64,000 nucleotides of DNA, from positions 43,895,291 through 43,959,290 of the forward strand of contig JANCRA010000003.1 in NCBI GenBank assembly GCA_024362935.1, written 5' to 3'. The notes under the pieces were generated by a model, which was given only the letters and a program-made list of their open reading frames with translations, did no database searches and was not told where the DNA came from. The stretch comes from Setophaga petechia. Its lineage: Eukaryota; Chordata; Aves; Passeriformes; Parulidae. Made by a program: the position numbers and the translations under genes. This document shows, in pieces, positions 1 to 10,700 of this stretch. How positions within the stretch are numbered: position 1 is the stretch's first letter; every line of letters begins with the position of its first letter.

Positions 1-1680
1 CTTTTAAAAGGAGAAGGTTGTTGTACAAGTAGGTCAAACATTACTAGTAGTACATGAAGTAGTTTTATACAGCACTAGTTTAGAATTCAGTTAGTAGCTT
101 TGCTCTGGTCACACTTAGTGGGCTGTATTTTAATACTGAGAGGGAAGGATTCCATTGCTCTTATTCATGTTGAGTTGCAGTCACTGGAACTAATTGTTGA
201 ATAAGGTATGCTCAGCATGAGGATGGGTGATGGAATCTAGCCCAGATGGAAATATATTTTAGACTCCTGCTGTATTAGAAGGCACCAATCTCAACACAGG
301 CAAATCTAGCATGATTCTAAAAGTGCTTTGAGCCATTCTGTGGCACATGGCAGTATTTTTATAGATGAATATGGAGGTTGTTTTAAAGTGCTTGTGTTCC
401 CCAACCCCACCCCAAAGTTGAACCACATTCACAGAAAAGACTGGGAAAACATCTGCATTGAAATTTTCTGTCCCATGTTACAACACCAACAGAAGGTGGG
501 CTTTGCAGAAATTGCTACTTAACTGTATCTGTATCAGAATTTACTAAAAATGTTTAATTATGAAGTGCTTTAGAGTCATGCATTTTTCTGGCATTTATTT
601 TCACTCTGTCATACTCTTCCATCATGCACAACTTCCTCAGATGCAGAAAAATACTGGCCCAGTTTTGTATACATATGCAAAATCTCTTGGAGAATAATAC
701 CAGCATGCCTGGGAGGTGAATTGAGGAATACACGGGAGATACAGACATGGAACTGAATTTATTTTCAAGCAAAACAGGAGTATCAGCTGAAGTATTACAC
801 GAAAGTGTGAGGCAATCTTCCAATGAATCAAACCCCAACTGCATAAAATATGTATATAATGACAAAAAATCCCTAACTGCAGGCAGCTGATCTAGCCAGT
901 TGCTCTTCTTAGGTGACCTTGGGAACCAGGGTACAGAATGAGGCACTCTGGTAGGGGACTAATGAGAGGAATTTGGACACCTCTGAACTTGAACCAAGCT
1001 GGCTAACACTGCCCTAATTGAAAGGCAAAACTAATGAGTAGGCGTTCTCTCTGATGCAATTCTAGTTAAGCGTGCTGTTTTTTCACTAGGATCTCATGCC
1101 CCTACATGGGACCAAATAGGGAATATAAGAAGTAGCAGGAGTGCTACAGTAATGCCTTGAGTAAGCTAGCTGAGATAGGGCTCTGTATCATAATTAAAGC
1201 AATCATCCTATGTTAAGTCTGGACAAAGTCCTAGAACTACTCTCTTCGGTGACACTTCCACAATATGTCTTAGAACCTCTAAAGTTCTCATCTAATAAGA
1301 ACTCCTAATTTCTCTCTCATCTGCTTTCTGAGGATGAGAAAAGCCAACTAGGCAATAACTACAGAGAAATCAGCACATTTTCTTATTCCCACTGTTGAGG
1401 AAATGTTTGCATCCTTCATCCTCAAGTATACCACTAGAAACAGCTGATCAGTAAATGAATGCATTTATTTAAATTGCTTATTTAAATTGCTACTATGATA
1501 GAAATAAGACAAAAAACTCACTGTTTTTGAACAAGTCTTTAAAAAAAGTTCATTATTTTACTATACTTGTTAGTAATTTAAAATACTGAATAGTAAAATA
1601 AAATATTCAGTAATATAAAACTAAATATTTGGATTTTCTGCCATGTGAAAGTTTCCTTCCACTAAAGGTACAGTGATTTC
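1..1680. other. Unique AT-rich sequence, no gene identified
   Basis: A minus-strand frame of 130 codons (946-554) is the only long one. It has no recognisable motif or splice context. No repeat family is evident. The strip downstream of the ferritin-like polyadenylation signal is presumed intergenic. Confidence 0.5.
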
Positions 1681-1686
1681 TTTATT
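1681..1686 (-). terminator. Candidate polyadenylation signal of the ferritin-like gene
   Basis: The minus strand reads AATAAA here, 331 bp downstream of the ferritin-like stop codon. It is the first canonical hexamer in that direction. A second AATAAA-type site lies further down, near 1459-1465. Confidence 0.4.
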
Positions 1687-2016
1687 TGTCTTAATAAAAT
1701 TTATATATATCTTCTTAAAATAATTTGCAGTAACTCATCCTATTAATCATTTAAGAGAAAGAAAAATCTTAAGAACTTTTGGCTTCTAGGAAGAATTGCA
1801 TAGATAAATGTGACAATCTAGCTGGCAACCTTGGTATCATTTAAAGCAAATAGTGGTACGGGCTAGATTTTGAGCTGTGACTCTGCACAGGATGAAGGGA
1901 TGGGGTGTAAAGCAGGAGGAGGGACAGAGCATAGTGTGTCCCGAGTTTTGGTCCCATCTCCACCCTCAGGACAGGTTTGCCCGAGGAGCTGCCCTGTAGC
2001 TGCAGCAGCCTGAGCA

Positions 2017-2520
2017 TTAAAGACCCTCCCTACCCTGCTTCACCTTTGCTCCTGTGCCATCGTTACACTGTGGCAGCATGGTGGTGCAGTGTATCATTGC
2101 ATATATTGGCCCTATGCCATTTCTGTGCTGGGAGCATTCTCTCTGGGGTCGCATCAGACCTTCTGCAGCTCCTGTGCACTGCTGGAGAGGTGGGCAGGGG
2201 CTACAGTGATCACAGGACTCTGGCTCTATGCTGGTCCTGAACTCTTTCTGCAGCCGGTCCATAAAGTAATCCCCAAGACTATTTCTGCCATCCTGGGAAC
2301 AGTCAAGCCTGCGAGCATTGGTCAGCAGATCTCCCATCAGCTTGATCTTCTGGATTTTGGGCCCAATAAATTGTTTCTTGATAGTGCTTGCACTATGAGG
2401 GTCTGCATTTTCAACACTCAGGGCATAAAGCTCTTCAAAATACCGTAGCATAGTTTTCCATTGTACCATAGCTAGTTCCAGGGCTTTCATCAGACCGACT
2501 GCATAATCACAGTTTGGTTT
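2017..2520 (-). CDS. Ferritin-like gene, last coding exon (FTH1 exons 3 and 4 fused)
   Basis: The acceptor TTTGTTTTCAG precedes 2520. The exon opens with [10 protein letters not shown], equivalent to FTH1 KPDRDDWENGL, and reads without interruption through helices C, D and E to a TAA at 2019-2017. In FTH1 an intron interrupts this stretch near the DPH motif. Here the ADPHSAS motif is continuous, so that intron is missing. After the helix E-like segment ([13 protein letters not shown]) there is a tail of about 70 residues, rich in Cys, Gln and Gly, that ordinary ferritins lack. Confidence 0.88.
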   Translation of the reverse strand, partial: KPNCDYAVGLMKALELAMVQWKTMLRYFEELYALSVENADPHSASTIKKQFIGPKIQKIKLMGDLLTNARRLDCSQDGRNSLGDYFMDRLQKEFRTSIEPESCDHCSPCPPLQQCTGAAEGLMRPQRECSQHRNGIGPIYAMIHCTTMLPQCNDGTGAKVKQGREGL

Positions 2521-5500
2521 CTGAAAACAAAGACAGAATTGTATTTACTCAAAAGAACAGCTCATGTATCTGTATTCATCAATGGATTCCTGCAACTTAA
2601 CCTGGTGCTCTATAAAAGTTGTACTAGGATTTTGCAACAATTGCTTCCACTTTGGTGCATCTACTGTTTTTTGCAGGCTTTAAACACAAGTGGCAGAATC
2701 CAAGCACTTCTTCAAGGAACAGAATTACATAGCAGCAGCTATGCCTGAAGAGGGTTCTTACACCAGGAAACCTAATCACAGAATGGTTGGGGTTGGAAAG
2801 GACCTTAAAATCATCTTGTCCCAACCCTTTGCCATATTCCACTAGACCAGGCTGCTCAAAGGCCCATCCAGCCTGGCCTTGAACACTCCCAGGAATGGGG
2901 CATTCTCTACTACTTTGGGCAAATTTTTCTGGTGTGTCACCACTCTCACAGTGAAGGACTTCCTAATATCTAGCCTAAATATCTGCCCTCTTTCAGTTAA
3001 AAATTGTTATCCCTCATCTTAATACTGACAGAGTCTTTCTCCCTCTTTTCTGTAGGCCCCCTTTAAGTACTGGAAGTTCTAAGCTCACCCTTGATGCAAA
3101 CTGAGTGTTAAGAAAGATTTTTACAATAGTCTTTTTACTTTCTACAGCTTAACAGCTATGACGGACAAAAAAGGAGCATTCTGCATTAACTAATTTGGTA
3201 GAGGAGAAGCAGCCTCTTGGTCTTAAACAAATGAGGTGGGTTATTTTTTTCCTGAAAACATTTGAGTTATTCCTTTTCACCTTAGCAGGCCCAAGTTAGA
3301 TCTTAGATAGTTCAAATTTTGTCATGAGCTGTAATTTAGGAAATTAACTACTTCCCCAAGCTGGATGGCTCTCCTTCCTTACCACTCTTTTTAAGTGCTA
3401 GTCACGTCTAAGCTTCCACTTAGGTTCAGTGTGAAGGAGACAAGTGGACTGCTTCAGCACAATTTAAGGGGTCATAATCCATTACAGCATACTGGAAACA
3501 GCAGTGTCCAGCTGAGTAAAAGGAAAGGGGAAAACTGTCCATATTCTTTTGGACTGGAAAGCAACCCCATAGTTAGGACAGTATGTGTGACAGTTTCTAG
3601 GCATCACAATCAAGAACAAAACCGTGTACACAAGTATGCCAGATAAATTATATCTGGAAATCTAATAGTGGGTGAATGCAGAGATCTGAATTACCAACAA
3701 TATAATTCAGTAAGTTAAATGGATCATAGCTGCTTGAAAATTTGTTGACTACTACCCACCTGGATGGTTTTAGAGCAGTAATGGCCTCCTCTTTCCTGCT
3801 GATACTTCATCAACGCCTCTGCGGCTTTTCTCTCTTCCAGAGCTTGATGCAGGAAGAACTTCGAAATATTTGGTAGAGCCACATGAGACTGATCAAAATA
3901 TTCACCCTAAGCACACAAAACAAGAGTGTTAAGATCTGCCAGATATGGGACTCACCTTCAGCAGAATGTGGCCTTAACAGAACTTGGGAGACCCTTCCAA
4001 TGGAAGGTGTTTTGTTCACAAAGCACAATCACTTGGGGACCTTGATCAGATTTCTACAATAAATGAAGTGAGTAGTTAGAGTATGAAATGAAACATCTAT
4101 ACTTCTACTAGAACTTAATATTGGTCAGGCAACTGTAGTAATGATGTTGCTCTTGCAGTAGCAGTTAAGAGATCTTCAGAATATTTTATTTATGAGTGGT
4201 TAGCATGTGTCTGTTTAGTAATTGTGTTTTGTGGAGGGTTTTTGTTTTGTTTTTTAAACATACTCCCAGAACAGGGAACATAAAATTTATCCCTGAAGGC
4301 CTGCATTCCAGTCAAAAGTTAGCTTTCAAAGGTATGAGAAAATGAGGCAAATACAAGCACAATTTTAGATTGGTTTCTCAGGTTTATTATGGACAATGCT
4401 ATTCCAAAATAATGGATACTGCTACTGAAGTATACACCTTCAATATAAGATATAACTCATGCCTGGGAAGACAACTCAGGAAGAACATAAATCTGTTGGA
4501 GCAAGTCCAGAGGAGGAAAACAAAGTTATCAGAGGGATGGAGCGCCTCTCTTGTGAGGAAAGGCTGAGAGAATTTGCTTTGTTTAGCCTGGAAAAGAGAA
4601 GGCTCTGGTGACCTAATTGTGCCCTTCTGGTACCTGAAGGGAGACTACAAGAAAGATGGAGAGGGAATTTTTATAAGAGCATGCAGTGACGGGACAAGGG
4701 GGAATGGCTTAAAACTGAAAGAGCAGGTTTGCATTAGGTATTTGGAAAAAACTCTTTACTGTGAGGATGGTGAAACACCAGAACGGGTTTCTCAGAGAAG
4801 CTGGCTCCGAGCAGCATGGTCTTGGGAAAGGTGTCCCTGCACATGGCAGGGAGTTTGCAACTTGATGATCTTTAAGGTTCTTTCCAACCCAGGCCATTCT
4901 ATAATTTCAGAAGTATTACAACCCTAAATCATCTGCTAGCCTTGTTCTGCTATGTATGGGAAAGTAACAACTTAAATCACTGCCATATTTAACCATGCTA
5001 ACAGTTCTAATAGCCCTTATATTTAGAATATTTTATCCATGGTATGGCTGTCTCATAAAGAGAAGTATTACAGGGAGGTAGCAAAGGAGGCCCAGCAGGT
5101 TACACTGGTTGGAACACTGGTTCTGCACAGCCCTGATGGTAAGAAGAATGAGAGGCAGCAGCTGGGACTTTGCCAAGAACCAAGCTGAGGGAGCTACAGC
5201 ATCCTGATCTGCTGGTGCCCTGACCATGGGTGTGCAACACAGCACAACTTCTGTCCCTTGGGCATGCTCTGCACCACAGTACACATAACTGCAAATTGAG
5301 CTGTTGGCTTGTAGCCTGCCTAGGAGGGGCAAGCAACAAGTATGTGCATTTCTTAAGTTCTGCTTCTGATTGTCTTCCCTGCTTTCCTCTATTACCCTGC
5401 TTAAATAGGAAATACTTTCATTTCACCTATGTTCAGAAAGAAAATGAAGACATGTTAGACACACAAGTTTATGTTTTTCTTATATTTTCAGGGCCTTCTT

Positions 5501-6863
5501 GGGATAACCTAAACCTGTGACACACATAGACGCACGCAACCATAAACCATTGAGGAGAAAGCACATACTGGAATGTTTTATTAAGAACATTCATTGCTTT
5601 ATTTGCAGAAACCTTTTCCTCAAGTCACTCATTCCTGTTTCTGCTGACGGCACAGCCAAGACTGAATGTTTTATAAGCAGTTCCTCAGTGAAAGTGTGCA
5701 GCACAACTTGGAGTTCAAGTTAACACATCTGCTTAACTGTTAAGGTAAATTTTTTATGTCAATCATTCACTATTTAGGATGTTCACATTTCTAGGTTTGA
5801 TTTATCCAGTCAATTTCTAACTGAGTTTTCTCCATCCCATCCAGCTGCCAATCACTACAACTTTTTTCTTCCACAGGTTTAACAGGTTTTATTGCGTACT
5901 TCAATTTTCATTGAATTTATACTTGACACCAAACTCAATTGAAAGATCTTGGGGATATACTGAATATAGTTTGTGTTGCTTCCCCATGGATGCTTGCCAT
6001 CAGAACTTACAGCATTGATAATTTTGATAATTTTTTAATTTTAATGTCTCTGTTAAGTTATATGTTTGCCTTAACACTTGATATGTAGCCAGATATATGT
6101 AGCCAGATATATAACACTTGATATGTAGCCATGTCATGAATTTGACATGGTATCAGTGATACCTTTTATGATTTCATGTCCAAAGTTCATGCCTGTGGAA
6201 TGAAACCCTAAGCCATCCACGATGTTCACGGACTATAGTTAATCACACACAACTATTCACCAAAGTTTGGGGAAAAACCCTCTCAAGCGTTATACTCCAA
6301 AATTGTTAGCATCCCCTCTTCCTGTCCCTTTTCCCCAGGCAAAAGGCCCTCTGTGAATTACCCAAAACACAGGAGAGCTCGTTTGTTTCACAGCCCGCGC
6401 ATCACGGACCCTCCTCGTTGTTCCGTGGCCGTGCGGGCGCAGCGGCCGCGGCGCGACTTTGGCGGGAGCGCAGCCGCCAGCGGGCTGGGGAGCCCGGAGA
6501 GCCTCCAAACCCCCTGGGCCAGGACACAGGCACCGCTGCGCCGTCCCTGCCCGACTCTAAACCCTCCTCAGCCGGGCTCCGGCACCTGCTCTCCCCTCGG
6601 CCGGTGGCTGCCGGCGCGGGGGATGGGGCACACGCAGCCCGCCGTGCCCTCCCGCGGCCGTGCGCGGCCCGCCGCCTTACCAGCGCCTGCAGGCAGTAGT
6701 GCAGCTCCAGCTGGGCGCCGGTGAGGCCGCAGAGCGCCTCCTCCACGGCGGTCGGGAAGCCGTGGCGGACGCGGCTGGCGGGCAGCGGGCGGTGCGCGGG
6801 GCAGGCGGGCAGCGTCACCCGCGGCCGCTTGGAGCGCGGCTCGGCCATGGCCGGCGCCGCCAT
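2017..6863 (-). CDS. Divergent ferritin-like gene (3 coding exons, minus strand)
   Basis: Coding exons in transcript order are 6863-6681, 3906-3760 and 2520-2017; all junctions are phase 0 with GT-AG introns. The product is about 277 aa (272 if the second Met at 6848 is used). It follows the ferritin four-helix fold: helix A around [10 protein letters not shown], helix B around [19 protein letters not shown], helix C from [10 protein letters not shown], and helix D around ADPHSAS to [12 protein letters not shown]. Ferritins normally store iron as 24-meric cages, with H chains oxidising Fe(II). By hand alignment to FTH1, E27 (E53 here), E61 and E62 (E85, E86) are kept. H65 is Ala, E107 is Trp and Q141 is Lys, and Y34 falls in a two-residue gap. 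The three-fold pore acids D131 and E134 are Ser and Lys. The protein is therefore probably not a normal ferroxidase. It also has a 45-50 residue basic, Pro-rich N-terminal extension and a long Cys-containing C-terminal tail. The family assignment is firm; orthology and function are not. Confidence 0.85.
2776..3085 (-). mobile_element. CR1 LINE fragment, 3' end (ferritin-like intron 2)
   Basis: The plus strand reads cacagaatggttggggttgg, the complement of the avian CR1 3' terminus, followed by degraded CR1 sequence (complement of the 'aggctgcccagggaggtgg' region). It is 5'-truncated and non-coding. Confidence 0.9.
3760..3906 (-). CDS. Ferritin-like gene, exon 2
   Basis: This 147-bp, 49-codon, phase 0 exon has the same length and phase as exon 2 of vertebrate FTH1. 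It runs from [11 protein letters not shown] to [10 protein letters not shown]. The acceptor is TGCTTAG before 3906 and the donor is GTGGGT after 3760. The FFLHQ..EER block of helix B is intact, with both metal-bridging glutamates (E85, E86). The ferroxidase histidine is replaced by alanine (A89). The conserved exon boundaries show that this is an intron-bearing family member, not a processed pseudogene. Confidence 0.9.
4485..4912 (+). mobile_element. CR1 LINE fragment, 3' end (ferritin-like intron 1)
   Basis: This is a sense-orientation CR1 tail: GAGGAAAGGCTGAGAGAATT, then GGGACAAGGGGGAATGGCTT, and finally GATGATCTTTAAGGTTCTTT with an ATTCTATAAT end. It is a truncated retroposition remnant, diverged and with frame breaks. 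Confidence 0.9.
5031..5782 (+). repeat. Left arm of a large inverted repeat (ferritin-like intron 1)
   Basis: This segment matches the reverse complement of 7068-7768 over about 700 bp, by eye about 85-90% identical with small indels. Shared landmarks include TTTTATCCATGG at the outer end, the block around 5221-5300 (TGGGCATGCTCTGCACCACA), the block around 5555-5590 (GCACATACTGGAATGTTTTA) and AACTGTTAAGGTAAAT at the inner end. It belongs to no repeat family I recognise. Confidence 0.88.
6062..6133. repeat. Short local duplication
   Basis: The phrase aacacttgatatgtagcc occurs twice, with an intervening atatatgtagccagatatat. It looks like replication slippage within intron 1 of the ferritin-like gene. 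Confidence 0.6.
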
Positions 6864-7060
6864 GGGGCCGCCGCTGTGCCGCCGCCGCTGTGCCGCCTGA
6901 TATAGCCGGGCACCTGGGACACACCTTGCGCGCCGCCGCCCGCCCGCCCTCCCGGGGAGGAGGAGGAGAGGATGTGGGTGTGCGGATGCGGGGGGGCCGG
7001 CGGGGACTGCCGTGCTGTGCAGGGCCCTGGGCAGGCGCGCCGGGAGCGCAGACAGCTCCG
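6400..7060. promoter_or_regulatory. CpG island with the ferritin-like promoter and first exon
   Basis: GC-rich sequence dense in CpG (for example the runs near 6430-6470, 6640-6680 and 6780-6900) stands out from the AT-rich surroundings. It covers exon 1 and its upstream side. On the minus strand, CCCAGGTGCCCGGCTATATC just upstream of the first ATG combines an E-box-like CAGGTG with a TATA-like element. The island ends abruptly where the right inverted-repeat arm begins (about 7068). Confidence 0.7.
6681..6863 (-). CDS. Ferritin-like gene, exon 1
   Basis: The coding part begins at an ATG at 6863 ([11 protein letters not shown]) or at a second in-frame ATG at 6848. It ends with [10 protein letters not shown] directly before a GTAAGG donor at 6680-6675. 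The exon lies inside a CpG island. From the helix A glutamate (E53, equal to FTH1 E27) to the first conserved Phe of exon 2 it is two residues shorter than FTH1, which removes the position of Y34. A TATA-like GCTATATCAG occurs only 33-43 bp upstream of the first ATG, so a start at 6848 is a real possibility. Confidence 0.82.
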
Positions 7061-7067
7061 AGCAGCG

Positions 7068-7768
7068 TGAATAGTGAATCACTGGCATAAAAGATTTACC
7101 TTAACAGTTAAGGAGATGTGTTAACTTGGACTCTATTCGAAATCGTGCCACACACTTGTGCTGAAGAAGTGGTTAAAAAAGTTAAAAATTAAAAATTAAG
7201 AACACAATGAGTGTTCTTAATAAAACATTCCAGTATGTGCTTTCTCTTCAGTGGTTTATAATTACACATGTACATGTGTCACAGGTTTGGGATATTGCAA
7301 GATGGTCCTACAAACATAAAAGAAAAACATAAACTTGTGTGTTTGACATGTCTTCATTTTATTTCCGAACAGAGTAACACAGCTGAAGTGAAAGTATTCC
7401 CTATTTAAGCAGGATAATAAAAGAAAGCAGGGAAGAAAATCAGAAGCAGAAGAACTTAGGAAATGCACGTACTTGTTGCTTGCCCCTCCTAGGCAAGCTG
7501 TAAGCAATGTGCAGTTATGTGTACTGTGGTGCAGAGCATGCCCAAGGGACAGAAGCTGTGCTGTGTTGCACACACATGGTCAGGGCACCAGCAGATCAGG
7601 ATGCTGTAACTCCCTGAGTTTGATTCTTGGCAAAGTCCCAGCTGCTGCCTCTCATTCTCTTTGACATCAGGGCTGTGCAGAGACAGTGTTAACCTGCTGG
7701 CTCTCCTTTGCTTCCTGTCTCTAATACATTGTCTATATGGGACAGCAAAACCATGGATAAAACTCTTC
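7068..7768 (-). repeat. Right arm of the large inverted repeat (upstream of the ferritin-like promoter)
   Basis: This is the reverse complement of 5031-5782. The inner boundary touches the CpG island and the outer boundary is at AAACCATGGATAAAACT (about 7749-7768). The roughly 1.3-kb spacer between the arms holds the promoter, exon 1 and the start of intron 1. Each arm has a matching open frame of about 100 codons (5230-5520 plus, 7262-7573 minus), but these carry in-frame indels and resemble no known protein. Confidence 0.88.
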
Positions 7769-10700
7769 TAATGTAAGAGCTGAGCCCTTTTCCAGGCAGT
7801 CACATTCTGTACCTCTGGTTCCAGCAGCAACATCTGAGAGTGTGACCAGGCTGGGCCGAGGCTGGAGTGGCTGGTGAGAACATCTAGGCAGAGGCAATTC
7901 TGAGGAGGGAGTGAGCTCTGAAAAGTCCTGGGAATTTAACAATGTGTGTATATGTCTTGGCTACAGGGTAAATTCTTTAGGTTTTTTGGTTTAGTGCTAA
8001 AAATGTTGGTGCTGAACTGGTCCTACTTATGCATGTTAAACCATCTCCAGTATTTTAGTAACCAGTAACCCTCAGCTTGTACAGTAACCCTCAAATACAC
8101 GTTACTGATTTTTTCAACTGTTTTACCACATGGATGGAGCTCGGTATTTCTTGAACATTTCTTTACCTTTAATAGATTCTGACCAGTGGAGAGGAAACAT
8201 AAGTAATCTCAACACCCTTCAAAATCAATAATTTTCTCTTCGGTGACTTTGTTTAGTAAGCTCAATGTTATGTGCTGTTTTGTGGAATATTTTTGTAGCA
8301 GACCACTCCCCCACCAGCCCAGGATGCTAAGGGCAGAATCGTTTTCCATTACCTGTTTTAATTGTTATTGGATCTGACTGCCTAGAGCCCAGCATGCATC
8401 ATCTGACAGGAGTCATGTAGAGATATGAGAACATTGCTCATGAGAAATAATCCTTGTTCACTGCCTCCATCTCATATGCTATTCAGTCCTCTTTGTTTGC
8501 TGCAATTATTCTAATTATCCATTTTTTTAGTTCTGATTCTTCATGTTGTAGTTAAATTAGAAGTTTCACTTAAAAAAATCAAACAGCATTTAACCATTTG
8601 GGTAAAATTTCATGCAAGTAATAACTGTAATGTTTGCAAGCCTAAAATAAGTAGCCAAAGTCATTAAATGAGCAACATATGACCTTATTCTGAAGTTCTC
8701 AGTAGGCATCCTCTTCTTTACTGTAGCACTAGGCACTTCTGCTGGAAGGATATACCTCTATCAGCTACTTTTTAGCTCCTTCCATTCCAGCTGTCCTTGT
8801 TTTGGCCTGTAAATGAGTTGGCCTGTAAAGTAGTTGCTAGTGTTTTATTATTCCAGAATAATCCCTTGATTCCCTCAGAGGAGGAGGAAGAGGAGCAAGT
8901 GTGGTGCCTCTGTGTGTGTATGCATTGACATCTCAACCTAAATCAGTACTTTATGGCCTCCTTTATTTGAATAACTTGAAGTGTGAAATAGTAATAACAA
9001 GCAAGTTAGCCAGTGTCCCCATGGAAAAGTTCGTAGTTGTATTTAGTTAATTGGGCATTTATTATTATAATTTCTGAGCATATCATCTCATAGAGGTTTG
9101 TCTCTGTGTTAATGGGCTTTGGAACCTTGGAAAACATTATTCAGTTATCCCATTTCAGTGATGGACAACTAAGAGACAAGGGCAGCTCTAAAGGCCATCT
9201 GTGATGCATGGAACTGATCTGAAAACGGACTGTAAAATTCTTTATTCTCCATGTGTTCATTTTATAAGAACACCGTTCAGTTTATTTTGCTTTGTGCTTC
9301 ATAGAACTAAAGGAAATACACACCATTTGCATGGTTATCAATTGTATTATGGAAAAATTCCATGACAGAGTAATATAGGCATTCTTGCTACATAGCATGA
9401 GGTATGCCATTTGTGTCTGGACTAGGGAAGGTATCATCTGCTCCAAAAGCTGGTGACCTCAAGAAATGCAGCATTCCAGGGAGCTGGCACTTTGTTCAGT
9501 TTCTTAGTAACGACTTTTCAGCACAGAATCACAGAATATTCCGAGTTGGAAGGGACCCACAAGGATCATCAAAGGGTTGGTTTCAGGCACATGCCTTGAT
9601 GAAAGGTATCTTTTAATTTTTATGATTTGGCATGATTTTGGTACAACGTATTTTAAAGTGTGTTGAAAGTATATGGCAGAGTGGGAAGCCAAAACACCAC
9701 AGTACGGTATACAGGACTACAAGTAAAATTCCTTTAATATAGGCTCTCTTACACATAAACCCATACCTTCTCTACTCCCCACTCCTTTTCCTATTTATTC
9801 TTTGGCAGAGTGCAGTAGAAAGGATTGTGTCAATGGGCTTTAGCAACCCTCTCAAAATATTCTTTCTCCTGAGCCTACTTTGCAAACATTTAGTTGTGTC
9901 TGGCCATTTTCTGCCCTGATTCTCTCATTTAAAGCTGGACTCTTTTGGCTGCACTTTGTGATCTGGAGTTAGTATTGTTTATTCTTTCACCACAGGTAGT
10001 AAGAGTTGTGGCTGTTGCTTCTCTCCAGCTACCATCTGTTTGCTTCTTTCTAGCTGTGATGGGTTTTTCATGTGCTTTGCAAATAGTCTATCTAATGCTG
10101 CCAGTTTTCTCTCATTCGGTGCCTATCAATAGTATGATGAAAACAGAGGGCTGTGTGAGGAAAAAGTAGAAAACAAATAAGTGTACAATATGTATGCTTG
10201 TGAATTGGCCTTCTTCATTCATCTTTTTGTTTTGTAATTAGGTGAAACCCAAGCTCTCTGGCAGGAAATTAGGAATGACTCATATGAACACCCATGAATT
10301 CATGATTGCTTTTATTGGACTTGAAGTCCTTTAACCATTTTTCTTACACTTTTTTAGTCTCAACAGGTGCTTCATCTCACTACTTTTTTATCTTTTTTAC
10401 TTTGTTTATCCACGGAGGAAGAGCCAGCAAGATTTCTGAGTTGTTTTGTTGCCTTTTTGCACTGTATGACTCATAAAGTTAAAAAAGAAGCCTGAAATTT
10501 GGGTTGGTACTACTTAAGTAAGCATAGCAAAATAACCTCTTTTAACTGACTTTCAGTAAAAGTGGTCATCAGCAAAACATGAGGTGGCCCTGGAGAGGCA
10601 ACAGTGTTGTGACCAGGCTGCAGCATGGACATTCTGGAAAATATTTTTTGTTTCTTTGTCACTGACCAAGTGGAAAGCACCAGTTTGCTATAGTGCTCTG

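Noticed and set aside
554..946. 130-codon minus-strand open frame
   Set aside because: No domain, no splice or Kozak support, and not connected to the ferritin-like gene.
3810..4028. Minus-strand exon-like unit with a strong GTGAGT donor (about 3952-3957) just upstream of ferritin-like exon 2
   Set aside because: The intron to exon 2 would be only about 46 bp, and the frame meets a stop; probably a chance donor.
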